This document shows, in pieces, positions 51,006 to 64,000 of a stretch of DNA of 64,000 nucleotides. The position numbers and the translations under genes are program-made. Within the stretch, counting starts at the first letter, position 1, and each line of letters starts with the position of its first letter. The notes beneath the pieces are model-generated. The model ran no database searches. It worked only from the letters and a program-made list of their open reading frames with translations, and was not told the origin of the DNA. The stretch is taken from positions 35,048,126-35,112,125 of the forward strand of contig OZ025258.1 in the NCBI GenBank assembly GCA_964019135.1. Direction: 5' to 3'. This stretch comes from Arenicola marina (Eukaryota > Annelida > Polychaeta > Arenicolidae).

Positions 51006-54000
51006 TGGCCATCCCTCCCCTCCCCACCTATACCCTTGTCAACCTAAACACATGGCTGAGATGGAAATATGCGCCTCCCTCACCTCCCCACCTCTACCCT
51101 TGTCAACTTAAACATATGGCTGAGATGTGTGCCTCCCTCCCCTCCCCATCTCTACCCCTGTCAACCTAAACACATGGCTGAGATGTGAGCTTCCCTCCCC
51201 TCCCCATCTCTACCCTTATCAACCTAAACACATGGCTGAGATGTGTGCCTCCCTCCCCTCCCCACCTCTATCCTTGTCAACCTAAACACATGGCTGAGGT
51301 GTGTGCCTCCCTCCCCTCCCCATCTCTACCCCTGTCAACCTAAACACATGGCTGAGATGTGTGCTTCCCTCCCCTCCCCATCTCTACCCTTATCAAACTA
51401 AACATATGGCTGAGATGTGTGCCTACCTCCCCTTCCCATCTCTACCCTTATCAACTTACACACATGGCTGAGATGTGTGCCTTCCTCCCCTCCCCACCTC
51501 TATCCTTGTCAACCTAAACACATGGCTGAGATGTGTGCCTCCCTCCCCTCCCCAACTCTACCCTTGTCAACCTAAACACATGGTTGAGATGTGTGCCACC
51601 CTCCCCTCCCCACCTCTACCCTTGTCAACCTAAACACATGGCTGAGATGTGTGCCTCCCTCCCCTTCCCATCTATACCCTTATCAACTTACACACATGGC
51701 TGAGATGTGTGCCTTCCTCCCCTCCCCACCTCTATCCTTGTCAACCTAAACACATGGCTGAGATGTGTGCCTCCCTCCCCTCCCCAACTCTACCCTTGTC
51801 AACCTAAACACATGGCTGAGATGTGTGCCTCCCTCCCCTCCCCGCCTCTACCCTTGTCAACCTAAACACATGGCTGAGATGTGTGCCTCCCTCCCCTCCC
51901 CACCTCTACCCTTGTCAACCTAAACACATGGCTGAGATGTGTGCCTCCCTCCCCTCCCCAACTCTACCCTTGTCAACCTAAACACATGGTTGAGATGTGT
52001 GCCACCCTCCCCTCCCCGCCTCTACCCTTGTCAACCTAAACACATGGCTGAGGTGTGTGCCTCCCTCCCCTCCCCAACTCTACCCTTGTCAACCTAAACA
52101 CATGGTTGAGATGTGTGCCTCCCTCCCCTCCCCACCTCTACGCTTGTCAACCTAAACACATGGCTGAGATGTGTGCCTCCTTCCCCTGCCCACCTCTACC
52201 CTTGTCAACCTAAACACATGGCTGAGATGTGTGCCTCCCTCCCCTCCCCAACTCTACCCTTGTCAACCTAAACACATGGTTGAGATGTGTGCCTCCCTCC
52301 CCTCCCCACCTCTACCTTTGTCAACCTAAACACATGGCTGAGATGTGTGCCTCCCTCCTCTCCCCACCTCTACCCTTGTCAACCTAAACATATGGCTGCG
52401 ATGTGTGACTGCCTCCCCTACCCACCTCTACCCTTGTCAACCTAAACACATGGCTGAGATGTGTGCCTCCCTCCCCTCCCCACCTCTACGTTTGTCAACC
52501 TAAACACATGGCTGAGATGTGTGCCTCCTTCCCCTCCCCACCTTTACCCTTGTCAACCTAAACACATGGCTGAGATGTGTGCCTCCCTCCCCTCCCCAAC
52601 TCTACCCTTGTCAACCTAAACACATGGTTGAGATGTGTGCCTCCCTCCCCTCCCCACCTCTACCTTTCTCAACCTAAACACATGGCTGAGATGTGTGCCT
52701 CCCTCCCCTCCCCAACTCTACCCTTGTCAACCTAAACACATGGTTGAGATGTGTGCATCCCTCCCCTCCCCACCTCTACCCTTGTCAACCTAAACACATG
52801 GCTGAGATGTGTGCCTCCCTCCCCTCCCCGCCTCTACCCTTGTCAACCTAAACACATGGTTGAGATGTGTGCATCCCTCCACTCCCCACCTCTACCCTTG
52901 TCAACCTAAACACATGGCTGAGATGTGTGCCTCCCTCCCCTCCCCAACTCTACCCTTGTCAACCTAAACACATGGCTGAGATGTGTGCCTCCTTCCCCTC
53001 CCCACCTCTACCCTTGTCAACCTAAACACATGGCTGAGATGTGTGCCTCCCTCCCCTCCCCAACTCTACCCTTGTCAACCTAAACACATGGTTGAGGTGT
53101 GTGCCTCCCTCGCCTCCCCACCTCTACCTTTGTCAACCTAAACACATGGCTGAGATGTGTGCCTCCCTCCTCTCCCCACCTCTACCCTTGTCAACCTAAA
53201 CATATGGCTGCGATGTGTGACTGCCTCCCCTCCCCACCTCTACCCTTGTCAACCTAAACACATGGCTGAGATGTGTGCCTCCCTCCCCTCCCCACCTCTA
53301 CGCTTGTCAACCTAAACACATGGCTGAGATGTGTGCCTCCTTCCCCTCCCCACCTCTACCCTTGTCAACCTAAACACATGGCTGAGATGTGTGCCTCCCT
53401 CCCCTCCCCAACTCTACCCTTGTCAACCTAAACACATGGTTGAGATGTGTGCCTCCCTCCCCTCCCCACCTCTACCTTTGTCAACCTAAACACATGGCTG
53501 AGATGTGTGCCTCCCTCCCCTCCCCAACTCTACCCTTGTCAACCTAAACACATGGCTGAGGTGTGTGCCTCCCTCCCCTCCCCATCTCTACCCCTGTCAA
53601 CCTAAACACATGGCTGAGATGTGTGCTTCTCTCCCCTCCCCATCTCTACCCTTATCAACCTAAACATATGGCTGAGATGTGTGCCTACCTCCCCTTCCCA
53701 TCTCTACCCTTATCAACTTACACACATGGCTGAGATGTGTGCCTTCCTCCCCTCCCCACCTCTATCCTTGTCAACCTAAACACATGGCTGAGATGTGTGC
53801 CTCCCTCCCCTCCCCAACTCTACCCTTGTCAACCTAAACACATGGTTGAGATGTGTGCCACCCTCCCCTCCCCACCTCTACCCTTGTCAACCTAAACACA
53901 TGGCTGAGATGTGTGCCTCCCTCCCCTCCCCGCCTCTACCCTTGTCAACCTAAACACATGGCTGAGATGTGTGCCTCCCTCCCCTCCCCACCTCTACCCT

Positions 54001-57000
54001 TGTCAACCTAAACACATGGCTGAGATGTGTGCCTCCCTCCCCTCCCCAACTCAACCCTTGTCAACCTAAACACATGGTTGAGATGTGTGCCACCCTCCCC
54101 TCCCCGCCTCTACCCTTGTCAACCTAAGCACAAGGCTGAGATGTGTGCCTCCCTCCCCTCCCCACCTCTACGCTTGTCAACCTAAACACATGGCTGAGAT
54201 GTGTGCCTCCTTCCCCTGCCCACCTCTACCCTTGTCAACCTAAACACATGGCTGAGATGTGTGCCTCCCTCCCCTCCCCAACTCTACCCTTGTCAACCTA
54301 AACACATGGTTGAGATGTGTGCCTCCCTCCCCTCCCCACCTCTACCTTTGTCAACCTAAACACATGGCTGAGATGTGTGCCTCCCTCCTCTCCCCACCTC
54401 TACCCTTGTCATCCTAAACATATGGCTGCGATGTGTGACTGCCTCCCCTCCCCACCTCTACCCTTGTCAACCTAAACACATGGCTGAGATGTGTGCCTCC
54501 CTCCCCTCCCCACCTCTACGCTTGTCAACCTAAACACATGGCTGAGATGTGTGCCTCCTTCCCCTCCCCACCTCTACCCTTGTCAACTTAAACACATGGC
54601 TGAGATGTGTGCCTCCCTCCCCTCCCCAACTCTACCCTTGTCAACCTAAACACATGGTTGAGATGTGTGCCTCCCTCCCCTCCCCACCTCTACCTTTGTC
54701 AACCTAAACACATGGCTGAGATGTGTGCCTCCCTCTCCTCCCCAACTCTACCCTTGTCAACCTAAACACATGGTTGAGATGTGTGCATCCCTCCACTCCC
54801 CACCTCTACCCTTGTCAACCTAAACACATGGCTGAGATGTGTGCCTCCCTCCCCTCCCCAACTCTACCCTTGTCAACCTAAACACATGGCTGAGATATGT
54901 GCCTCCTTCCCCTCCCCACCTCTACCCTTGTCAACCTAAACACATGGCTGAGATGTGTGCCTCCCTCCCCTCCCCAACTCTACCCTTGTCAACCTAAACA
55001 CATGGTTGAGGTGTGTGCCTCCCTCGCCTCCCCACCTCTACCTTTGTCAACCTAAACACATGGCTGCGATGTGTGCCTCCCTCCTCTCCCCACCTCTACC
55101 CTTGTCAACCTAAACATATGGCTGCGATGTGTGACTGCCTCCCCTCCCCACCTCTACCCTTGTCAACCTAAACACATGGCTGAGATGTGTGCCTCCCTCC
55201 TCTCCCCACCTCTACCCTTGTCAACCTAAACATATGGCTGCGATGTGTGACTGCCTCCCCTCCCCACCTCTACCCTTGTCAACCTAAACACATGGCTGAG
55301 ATGTGTGCCTCCTTCCCCTCCCCACCTCTACCCTTGTCAACCTAAACACATGGCTGAGATGTGTGCCTCCCTCCCCTCCCCAACTCTACCCTTGTCAACC
55401 TAAACACATGGTTGAGATGTGTGCCTCCCTCCCCTCCCCACCTCTACCTTTGTCAACCTAAACACATGGCTGAGATGTGTGCCTCCCTCCCCTCCCCAAC
55501 TCTACCCTTGTCAACCTAAACACATGGTTGAGATGTGTGCCTCCCTCCCCTCCCCACCTCTACCTTTGTCAACCTAAACACATGGCTGAGATGTGTGCCT
55601 CCCTCCCCTCCCCAACTCTACTCTTGTCAACCTAAACACATGGTTGAGATGTGTGCATCCCTCCCCTCCCCACCTCTACCCTTGTCAACCTAAACACATG
55701 GCTGAGATGTGTGCCTCCCTCCCCTCCCCAACTCTACCTTTGTCAACCTAAACACATGGCTGAGATGTGTGCCTCCCTCCCCTCCCCAACTCTACCTTTG
55801 TCAACCTAAACACATGGCTGAGATGTGTGCCACCCTCCCCTCCCCACCTCTACCCTTGTCAACCTAAACACATGGCTGAGATGTGTGCCTCCTTCCCCTC
55901 CCCACCTCTACCCTTGTAAACTTAAACACATGGCTGAGATGTGTGCCTCCCTCCCCTCCCCAACTCTACCCTTGTCAACCTAAACACATGGTTGAGATGT
56001 GTGCCTCCCTCCCCTCCCCACCTCTACCTTTGTCAACCTAAACACATGGCTGAGATGTGTGCCTCCCTCCCCTCCCCACCTCTACCCTTGTCAACCTAAA
56101 CACATGGCTGAGATGTGTGCCTCCCTCCCCTCCCCAACTCTACCCTTGTCAACCTAAACACATGGTTGAGATGTGTGCATCCCTCCCCTCCCCACCTCTA
56201 CCCTTGTCAACCTAAACACATGGCTGAGATGTGTGCCTCCCTCCCCTCCCCGCCTCTACCCTTGTCAACCTAAACACATGGTTGAGATGTGTGCATCCCT
56301 CCACTCCCCACCTCTACCCTTGTCAACCTAAACACATGGCTGAGATGTGTGCCTCCCTCCCCTCCCCAACTCTACCCTTGTCAACCTAAACACATGGCTG
56401 AGATATGTGCCTCCTTCCCCTCCCCACCTCTACCCTTGTCAACCTAAACACATGGCTGAGATGTGTGCCTCCCTCCCCTCCCCAACTCTACCCTTGTCAA
56501 CCTAAACACATGGTTGAGATGTGTGCATCCCTCCCCTCCCCACCTCTACCCTTGTCAACCTAAACACATGGCTGAGATGTGTGCCTCCCTCCCCTCCCCA
56601 ACTCTACCTTTGTCAACCTAAACACATGGTTGAGATGTGTGCCTTCCTCCCCTCCCCACCTCTATCCTTGTCAACCTAAACACATGGTTGAGGTGTGTGC
56701 CTCCCTCGCCTCCCCACCTCTACCTTTGTCAACCTAAACACATGGCTGCGATGTGTGCCTCCCTCCTCTCCCCACCTCTACCCTTGTCAACCTAAACATA
56801 TGGCTGCGATGTGTGACTGCCTCCCCTACCCACCTCTACCCTTGTCAACCTAAACACATGGCTGAGATGTGTGCCTCCCTCCTCTCCCCACCTCTACCCT
56901 TGTCAACCTAAACATATGGCTGCGATGTGTGACTGCCTCCCCTCCCCACCTCTACCCTTGTCAACCTAAACACATGGCTGAGATGTGTGCCTCCTTCCCC

Positions 57001-60000
57001 TCCCCACCTCTACCCTTGTCAACCTAAACACATGGCTGAGATGTGTGCCTCCCTCCCCTCCCCAACTCTACCCTTGTCAACCTAAACACATGGTTGAGAT
57101 GTGTGCCTCCCTCCCCTCCCCACCTCTACCTTTGTCAACCTAAACACATGGCTGAGATGTGTGCCTCCCTCCCCTCCCCAACTCTACCCTTGTCAACCTA
57201 AACACATGGTTGAGATGTGTGCCTCCCTCCCCTCCCCACCTCTACCTTTGTCAACCTAAACACATGGCTGAGATGTGTGCCTTCCTCCCCTCCCCAACTC
57301 TACTCTTGTCAACCTAAACACATGGTTGAGATGTGTGCATCCCTCCCCTCCCCAACTCTACCCTTGTCAACCTAAACACATGGCTGAGATGTGTGCCTCC
57401 CTCCCCTCCCCGCCTCTACCCTTGTCAACCTAAACACATGGTTGAGATGTGTGCATCCCTCCCCTCCCCACCTCTACCCTTGTCAACCTAAACACATGGC
57501 TGAGATGTGTGCCTCCCTCCCCTCCCCAACTCTACCTTTGTCAACCTAAACACATGGTTGAGATGTGTGCCTTCCTCCCCTCCCCACCTCTATCCTTGTC
57601 AACCTAAACACATGGCTGAGATGTGTGCCTCCCTCCCCTCCCCAACTCTACCCTTGTCAACCTAAACACATGGCTGAGATGTGTGCCTCCCTCCCCTCCC
57701 CGCCTCTACCCTTGTCAACCTAAACACATGGCTGAGATGTGTGCCTCCCTCCCCTCCCCACCTCTACCCTTGTCAACCTAAGCACATGGCTGAGGTGTGT
57801 GCCTCCCTCCTCTCCCCACCTCTACCCTTGTCAACCTAAACATATGGCTGCGATGTGTGACTGCCTCCCCTACCCACCTCTACCCTTGTCAACCTAAACA
57901 CATGGCTGAGATGTGTGCCTCCCTCCTCTCCCCACCTCTACCCTTGTCAACCTAAACATATGGCTGCGATGTGTGACTGCCTCCCCTCCCCACCTCTACC
58001 CTTGTCAACCTAAACACATGGCTGAGATGTGTGCCTCCTTCCCCTCCCCACCTCTACCCTTGTCAACCTAAACACATGGCTGAGATGTGTGCCTCCCTCC
58101 CCTCCCCAACTCTACCCTTGTCAACCTAAACACATGGTTGAGATGTGTGCCTCCCTCCCCTCCCCACCTCTACCTTTGTCAACCTAAACACATGGCTGAG
58201 ATGTGTGCCTCCCTCCCCTCCCCAACTCTACCCTTGTCAACCTAAACACATGGTGGAGATGTGTGCCTCCCTCCCCTCCCCACCTCTACCTTTGTCAACC
58301 TAAACACATGGCTGAGATGTGTGCCTCCCTCCCCTCCCCAACTCTACTCTTGTCAACCTAAACACATGGTTGAGATGTGTGCATCCCTCCCCTCCCCAAC
58401 TCTACCCTTGTCAACCTAAACACATGGCTGAGATGTGTGCCTCCCTCCCCTCCCCGCCTCTACCCTTGTCAACCTAAACACATGGTTGAGATGTGTGCAT
58501 CCCTCCCCTCCCCACCTCTACCCTTGTCAACCTAAACACATGGCTGAGATGTGTGCCTCCCTCCCCTCCCCAACTCTACCTTTGTCAACCTAAACACATG
58601 GTTGAGATGTGTGCCTTCCTCCCCTCCCCACCTCTATCCTTGTCAACCTAAACACATGGCTGAGATGTGTGCCTCCCTCCCCTCCCCAACTCTACCCTTG
58701 TCAACCTAAACACATGGCTGAGATGTGTGCCTCCCTCCCCTCCCCGCCTCTACCCTTGTCAACCTAAACACATGGCTGAGATGTGTGCCTCCCTCCCCTC
58801 CCCACCTCTACCCTTGTCAACCTAAGCACATGGCTGAGGTGTGTGCCTCCCTCCCCTCCCCAACTCTACCCTTGTCAACCTAAACACATGGTTGAGATGT
58901 GTGCCTCCCTCCCCTCCCCACCTCTACGCCTGTCAACCTAAACACATGGCTGAGATGTGTGCCTCCTTCCCCTGCCCACCTCTACCCTTGTCAACCTAAA
59001 CACATGGCTGAGATGTGTGCCTCCCTCCCCTCCCCAACTCTACCCTTGTCAACCTAAACACATGGTTGAGATGTGTGCCTCCCTCCCCTCCCCACCTCTA
59101 CCTTTGTCAACCTAAACACATGGCTGAGATGTGTGCCTCCCTCCTCTCCCCACCTCTACCCTTGTCAACCTAAACATATGGCTGCGATGTGTGACTGCCT
59201 CCCCTACCCACCTCTACCCTTGTCAACCTAAACACATGGCTGAGATGTGTGCCTCCCTCCCCTCCCCACCTCTACGCTTGTCAACCTAAACACATGGCTG
59301 AGATGTGTGCCTCCTTCCCCTCCCCACCTCTACCCTTGTCAACCTAAACACATGGCTGAGATGTGTGCCTCCCTCCCCTCCCCAACTCTACCCTTGTCAA
59401 CCTAAACACATGGTTGAGATGTGTGCCTCCCTCCCCTCCCCACCTCTACCTTTGTCAACCTAAACACATGGCTGAGATGTGTGCCTCCCTCCCCTCCCCA
59501 ACTCTACCCTTGTCAACCTAAACACATGGTTGAGATGTGTGCATCCCTCCCCTCCCCACCTCTACCCTTGTCAACCTAAACACATGGCTGAGATGTGTGC
59601 CTCCCTCCCCTCCCCGCCTCTACCCTTGTCAACCTAAACACATGGTTGAGATGTGTGCATCCCTCCACTCCCCACCTCTACCCTTGTCAACCTAAACACA
59701 TGGCTGAGATGTGTGCCTCCCTCCCCTCCCCAACTCTACCCTTGTCAACCTAAACACATGGCTGAGATGTGTGCCTCCTTCCCCTCCCCACCTCTACCCT
59801 TGTCAACCTAAACACATGGCTGAGATGTGTGCCTCCCTCCCCTCCCCAACTCTACCCTTGTCAACCTAAACACATGGTTGAGGTGTGTGCCTCCCTCGCC
59901 TCCCCACCTCTACCTTTGTCAACCTAAACACATGGCTGAGATGTGTGCCTCCCTCCTCTCCCCACCTCTACCCTTGTCAACCTAAACATATGGCTGCGAT

Positions 60001-63000
60001 GTGTGACTGCCTCCCCTCCCCACCTCTACCCTTGTCAACCTAAACACATGGCTGAGATGTGTGCCTCCCTCCCCTCCCCACCTCTACGCTTGTCAACCTA
60101 AACACATGGCTGAGATGTGTGCCTCCTTCCCCTCCCCACCTCTACCCTTGTCAACCTAAACACATGGCTGAGATGTGTGCCTCCCTCCCCTCCCCAACTC
60201 TACCCTTGTCAACCTAAACACATGGTTGAGATGTGTGCCTCCCTCCCCTCCCCACCTCTACCTTTGTCAACCTAAACACATGGCTGAGATGTGTGCCTCC
60301 CTCCCCTCCCCAACTCTACCCTTGTCAACCTAAACACATGGCTGAGGTGTGTGCCTCCCTCCCCTCCCCATCTCTACCCCTGTCAACCTAAACACATGGC
60401 TGAGATGTGTGCTTCCCTCCCCTCCCCATCTCTACCCTTATCAACCTAAACATATGGCTGAGATGTGTGCCTACCTCCCCTTCCCATCTCTACCCTTATC
60501 AACTTACACACATGGCTGAGATGTGTGCCTTCCTCCCCTCCCCACCTCTATCCTTGTCAACCTAAACACATGGCTGAGATGTGTGCCTCCCTCCCCTCCC
60601 CAACTCTACCCTTGTCAACCTAAACACATGGTTGAGATGTGTGCCACCCTCCCCTCCCCACCTCTACCCTTGTCAACCTAAACACATGGCTGAGATGTGT
60701 GCCTCCCTCCCCTCCCCGCCTCTACCCTTGTCAACCTAAACACATGGCTGAGATGTGTGCCTCCCTCCCCTCCCCACCTCTACCCTTGTCAACCTAAACA
60801 CATGGCTGAGATGTGTGCCACCCTCCCCTCCCCGCCTCTACCCTTGTCAACCTAAGCACAAGGCTGAGATGTGTGCCTCCCTCCCCTCCCCACCTCTACG
60901 CTTGTCAACCTAAACACATGGCTGAGATGTGTGCCTCCTTCCCCTGCCCACCTCTACCCTTGTCAACCTAAACACATGGCTGAGATGTGTGCCTCCCTCC
61001 CCTCCCCAACTCTACCCTTGTCAACCTAAACACATGGTTGAGATGTGTGCCTCCCTCCCCTCCCCACCTCTACCTTTGTCAACCTAAACACATGGCTGAG
61101 ATGTGTGCCTCCCTCCTCTCCCCACCTCTACCCTTGTCATCCTAAACATATGGCTGCCATGTGTGACTGCCTCCCCTCCCCACCTCTACCCTTGTCAACC
61201 TAAACACATGGCTGAGATGTGTGCCTCCCTCCCCTCCCCACCTCTACGCTTGTCAACCTAAACACATGGCTGAGATGTGTGCCTCCTTCCCCTCCCCACC
61301 TCTACCCTTGTCAACTTAAACACATGGCTGAGATGTGTGCCTCCCTCCCCTCCCCAACTCTACCCTTGTCAACCTAAACACATGGTTGAGATGTGTGCCT
61401 CCCTCCCCTCCCCACCTCTACCTTTGTCAACCTAAACACATGGCTGAGATGTGTGCCTCCCTCTCCTCCCCAACTCTACCCTTGTCAACCTAAACACATG
61501 GTTGAGATGTGTGCATCCCTCCCCTCCCCACCTCTACCCTTGTCAACCTAAACACATGGCTGAGATGTGTGCCTCCCTCCCCTCCCCGCCTCTACCCTTG
61601 TCAACCTAAACACATGGTTGAGATGTGTGCATCCCTCCACTCCCCACCTCTACCCTTGTCAACCTAAACACATGGCTGAGATGTGTGCCTCCCTCCCCTC
61701 CTCAACTCTACCCTTGTCAACCTAAACACATGGCTGAGATATGTGCCTCCTTCCCCTCCCCACCTCTACCCTTGTCAACCTAAACACATGGCTGAGATGT
61801 GTGCCTCCCTCCCCTCCCCAACTCTACCCTTGTCAACCTAAACACATGGTTGAGATGTGTGCCTCCCTCCCCTCCCCACCTCTACCTTTGTCAACCTAAA
61901 CACATGGCTGAGATGTGTGCCTCCCTCCCCTCCCCAACTCTACCCTTGTCAACCCAAACACATGGTTGAGATGTGTGCCTCCCTCCCCTCCCCACCTCTA
62001 CCTTTGTCAACCTAAACACATGGCTGAGATGTGTGCCTCCCTCCCCTCCCCAACTCTACTCTTGTCAACCTAAACACATGGTTGAGATGTGTGCATCCCT
62101 CCCCTCCCCAACTCTACCCTTGTCAACCTAAACACATGGCTGAGATGTGTGCCTCCCTCCCCTCCCCGCCTCTACCCTTGTCAACCTAAACACATGGTTG
62201 AGATGTGTGCATCCCTCCCCTCCCCACCTCTACCCTTGTCAACCTAAACACATGGCTGAGATGTGTGCCTCCCTCCCCTCCCCAACTCTACCTTTGTCAA
62301 CCTAAACACATGGTTGAGATGTGTGCCTTCCTCCCCTCCCCACCTCTATCCTTGTCAACCTAAACACATGGCTGAGATGTGTGCCTCCCTCCCCTCCCCA
62401 ACTCTACCCTTGTCAACCTAAACACATGGCTGAGATGTGTGCCTCCCTCCCCTCCCCGCCTCTACCCTTGTCAACCTAAACACATGGCTGAGATGTGTGC
62501 CTCCCTCCCCTCCCCACCTCTACCCTTGTCAACCTAAACACATGGCTGAGATGTGTGCCTCCCTCCCCTCCCCAACTCTACCCTTGTCAACCTAAACACA
62601 TGGTTGAGATGTGTGCCACCCTCCCCTCCCCGCCTCTACCCGTGTCAACCTAAACACATGGCTGAGGTGTGTGCCTCCCTCCCCTCCCCAACTCTACCCT
62701 TGTCAACCTAAACACATGGTTGAGATGTGTGCCTCCCTCCCCTCCCCACCTCTACGCTTGTCAACCTAAACACATGGCTGAGATGTGTGCCTCCTTCCCC
62801 TGCCCACCTCTACCCTTGTCAACCTAAACACATGGCTGAGATGTGTGCCTCCCTCCCCTCCCCAACTCTACCCTTGTCAACCTAAACACATGGTTGAGAT
62901 GTGTGCCTCCCTCCCCTCCCCACCTCTACCTTTGTCAACCTAAACACATGGCTGAGATGTGTGCCTCCCTCCTCTCCCCACCTCTACCCTTGTCAACCTA

Positions 63001-64000
63001 AACATATGGCTGCGATGTGTGACTGCCTCCCCTACCCACCTCTACCCTTGTCAACCTAAACACATGGCTGAGATGTGTGCCTCCCTCCCCTCCCCACCTC
63101 TACGCTTGTCAACCTAAACACATGGCTGAGATGTGTGCCTCCTTCCCCTCCCCACCTCTACCCTTGTCAACCTAAACACATGGCTGAGATGTGTGCCTCC
63201 CTCCCCTCCCCAACTCTACCCTTGTCAACCTAAACACATGGTTGAGATGTGTGCCTCCCTCCCCTCCCCACCTCTACCTTTGTCAACCTAAACACATGGC
63301 TGAGATGTGTGCCTCCCTCCCCTCCCCAACTCTACCCTTGTCAACCTAAACACATGGTTGAGATGTGTGCATCCCTCCCCTCCCCACCTCTACCCTTGTC
63401 AACCTAAACACATGGCTGAGATGTGTGCCTCCCTCCCCTCCCCGCCTCTACCCTTGTCAACCTAAACACATGGTTGAGATGTGTGCATCCCTCCACTCCC
63501 CACCTCTACCCTTGTCAACCTAAACACATGGCTGAGATGTGTGCCTCCCTCCCCTCCCCAACTCTACCCTTGTCAACCTAAACACATGGCTGAGATGTGT
63601 GCCTCCTTCCCCTCCCCACCTCTACCCTTGTCAACCTAAACACATGGCTGAGATGTGTGCCTCCCTCCCCTCCCCAACTCTACCCTTGTCAACCTAAACA
63701 CATGGTTGAGGTGTGTGCCTCCCTCGCCTCCCCACCTCTACCTTTGTCAACCTAAACACATGGCTGAGATGTGTGCCTCCCTCCTCTCCCCACCTCTACC
63801 CTTGTCAACCTAAACATATGGCTGCGATGTGTGACTGCCTCCCCTCCCCACCTCTACCCTTGTCAACCTAAACACATGGCTGAGATGTGTGCCTCCCTCC
63901 CCTCCCCACCTCTACGCTTGTCAACCTAAACACATGGCTGAGATGTGTGCCTCCTTCCCCTCCCCACCTCTACCCTTGTCAACCTAAACACATGGCTGAG
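51006..64000. repeat. 58-bp satellite, about 224 monomers, running off the window
   Basis: The monomer includes CACATGGCTGAGATGTGTGC, a pyrimidine block CTCCCTCCCCTCCCCACCTC, and TACCCTTGTCAACCTAAA. The first interval (51055 to 51119) is 64 bp; from 51119 on, every landmark I checked is a multiple of 58 bp apart (for example 51293 to 63821 is exactly 216 units). Variation is almost only substitutions at a few sites (GGCTGAG/GGTTGAG/GGCTGCG, CCACC/CAACT/CGCCT, CCCTTG/CCTTTG/CGCTTG/TCCTTG, CACATG/CATATG). Variant monomers recur in blocks, giving higher-order structure. The complementary strand is G-rich, with runs of GGGG and GGG that could fold. Confidence 0.98.

Overview
The window looks like repeat-rich, gene-poor DNA from a multicellular animal. 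The retrotransposon mix (I/Nimb-like, CR1-like, L1/Tx1-like, Ty3/gypsy-like, a tRNA-derived SINE, small inverted-repeat elements) together with large minisatellites would fit a marine mollusc or another lophotrochozoan, but that is an inference from repeat style and not a proof. I recognise no host protein-coding gene with confidence. All long ORFs belong to mobile elements or are by-products of tandem repeats.

Region 1 (about 2.1-16.8 kb) is a nest of elements. Two inverted arms built from a degenerate CACAAACGTAAAA motif (2174-2430 and 16601-16766) look like the ends of a foldback-type element. Inside lies an apparently full-length I/Nimb-like non-LTR retrotransposon on the minus strand (2709-15836) with a 14-bp target duplication. 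Inside its ORF2, between reverse transcriptase and RNase H, sits a very young LTR retrotransposon on the plus strand (3983-11124) with near-identical 1.04-kb LTRs and a 4-bp target duplication (GTAT). The LTR element has a primer binding site, a repetitive leader, a gag gene with a CCHC knuckle and a duplicated hairpin plus polypurine tract, but no pol. In the place of pol, in the -1 frame, is a 577-codon ORF made largely of KSP-type pentapeptide repeats with a hydrophobic segment near its end. This is the most unusual item in the window.

Region 2 (16.8-30.5 kb) is mostly unassigned DNA with a SINE fragment, a 5'-truncated CR1-like copy (23.0-23.6 kb), a decayed L1/Tx1-like element (24.1-26.2 kb) and two pairs of diverged interspersed repeats shared with the first 1.6 kb.

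Region 3 (30.5-44.7 kb) is dominated by tandem repeats: 18-bp and 23-bp arrays, a 40-42-bp array (31.5-32.7 kb), a GGGGTT hexamer array (33.9-34.3 kb), a 28-bp array of 26 copies (41.1-41.9 kb) and 19 nearly identical 43-bp copies (43.9-44.7 kb). Dispersed blocks at 32.7, 35.1 and 37.6 kb share sequence, and two of them carry a small G-rich inverted-repeat element.

Region 4 (44.7-51.0 kb) holds a SINE with recognisable A and B boxes, a GGT/GT-rich tract and a second pair of CACAAACGT-like inverted arms (47050-47195 and 50403-50565) around a CR1-like pseudogene that is itself split by a 203-bp Harbinger-like MITE with a TAA target duplication.

Region 5 (51.0 kb to the window end) is a satellite of 58-bp monomers, about 224 copies, that keeps exact 58-bp register over at least 216 monomers and shows higher-order duplication. 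It runs off the right edge.
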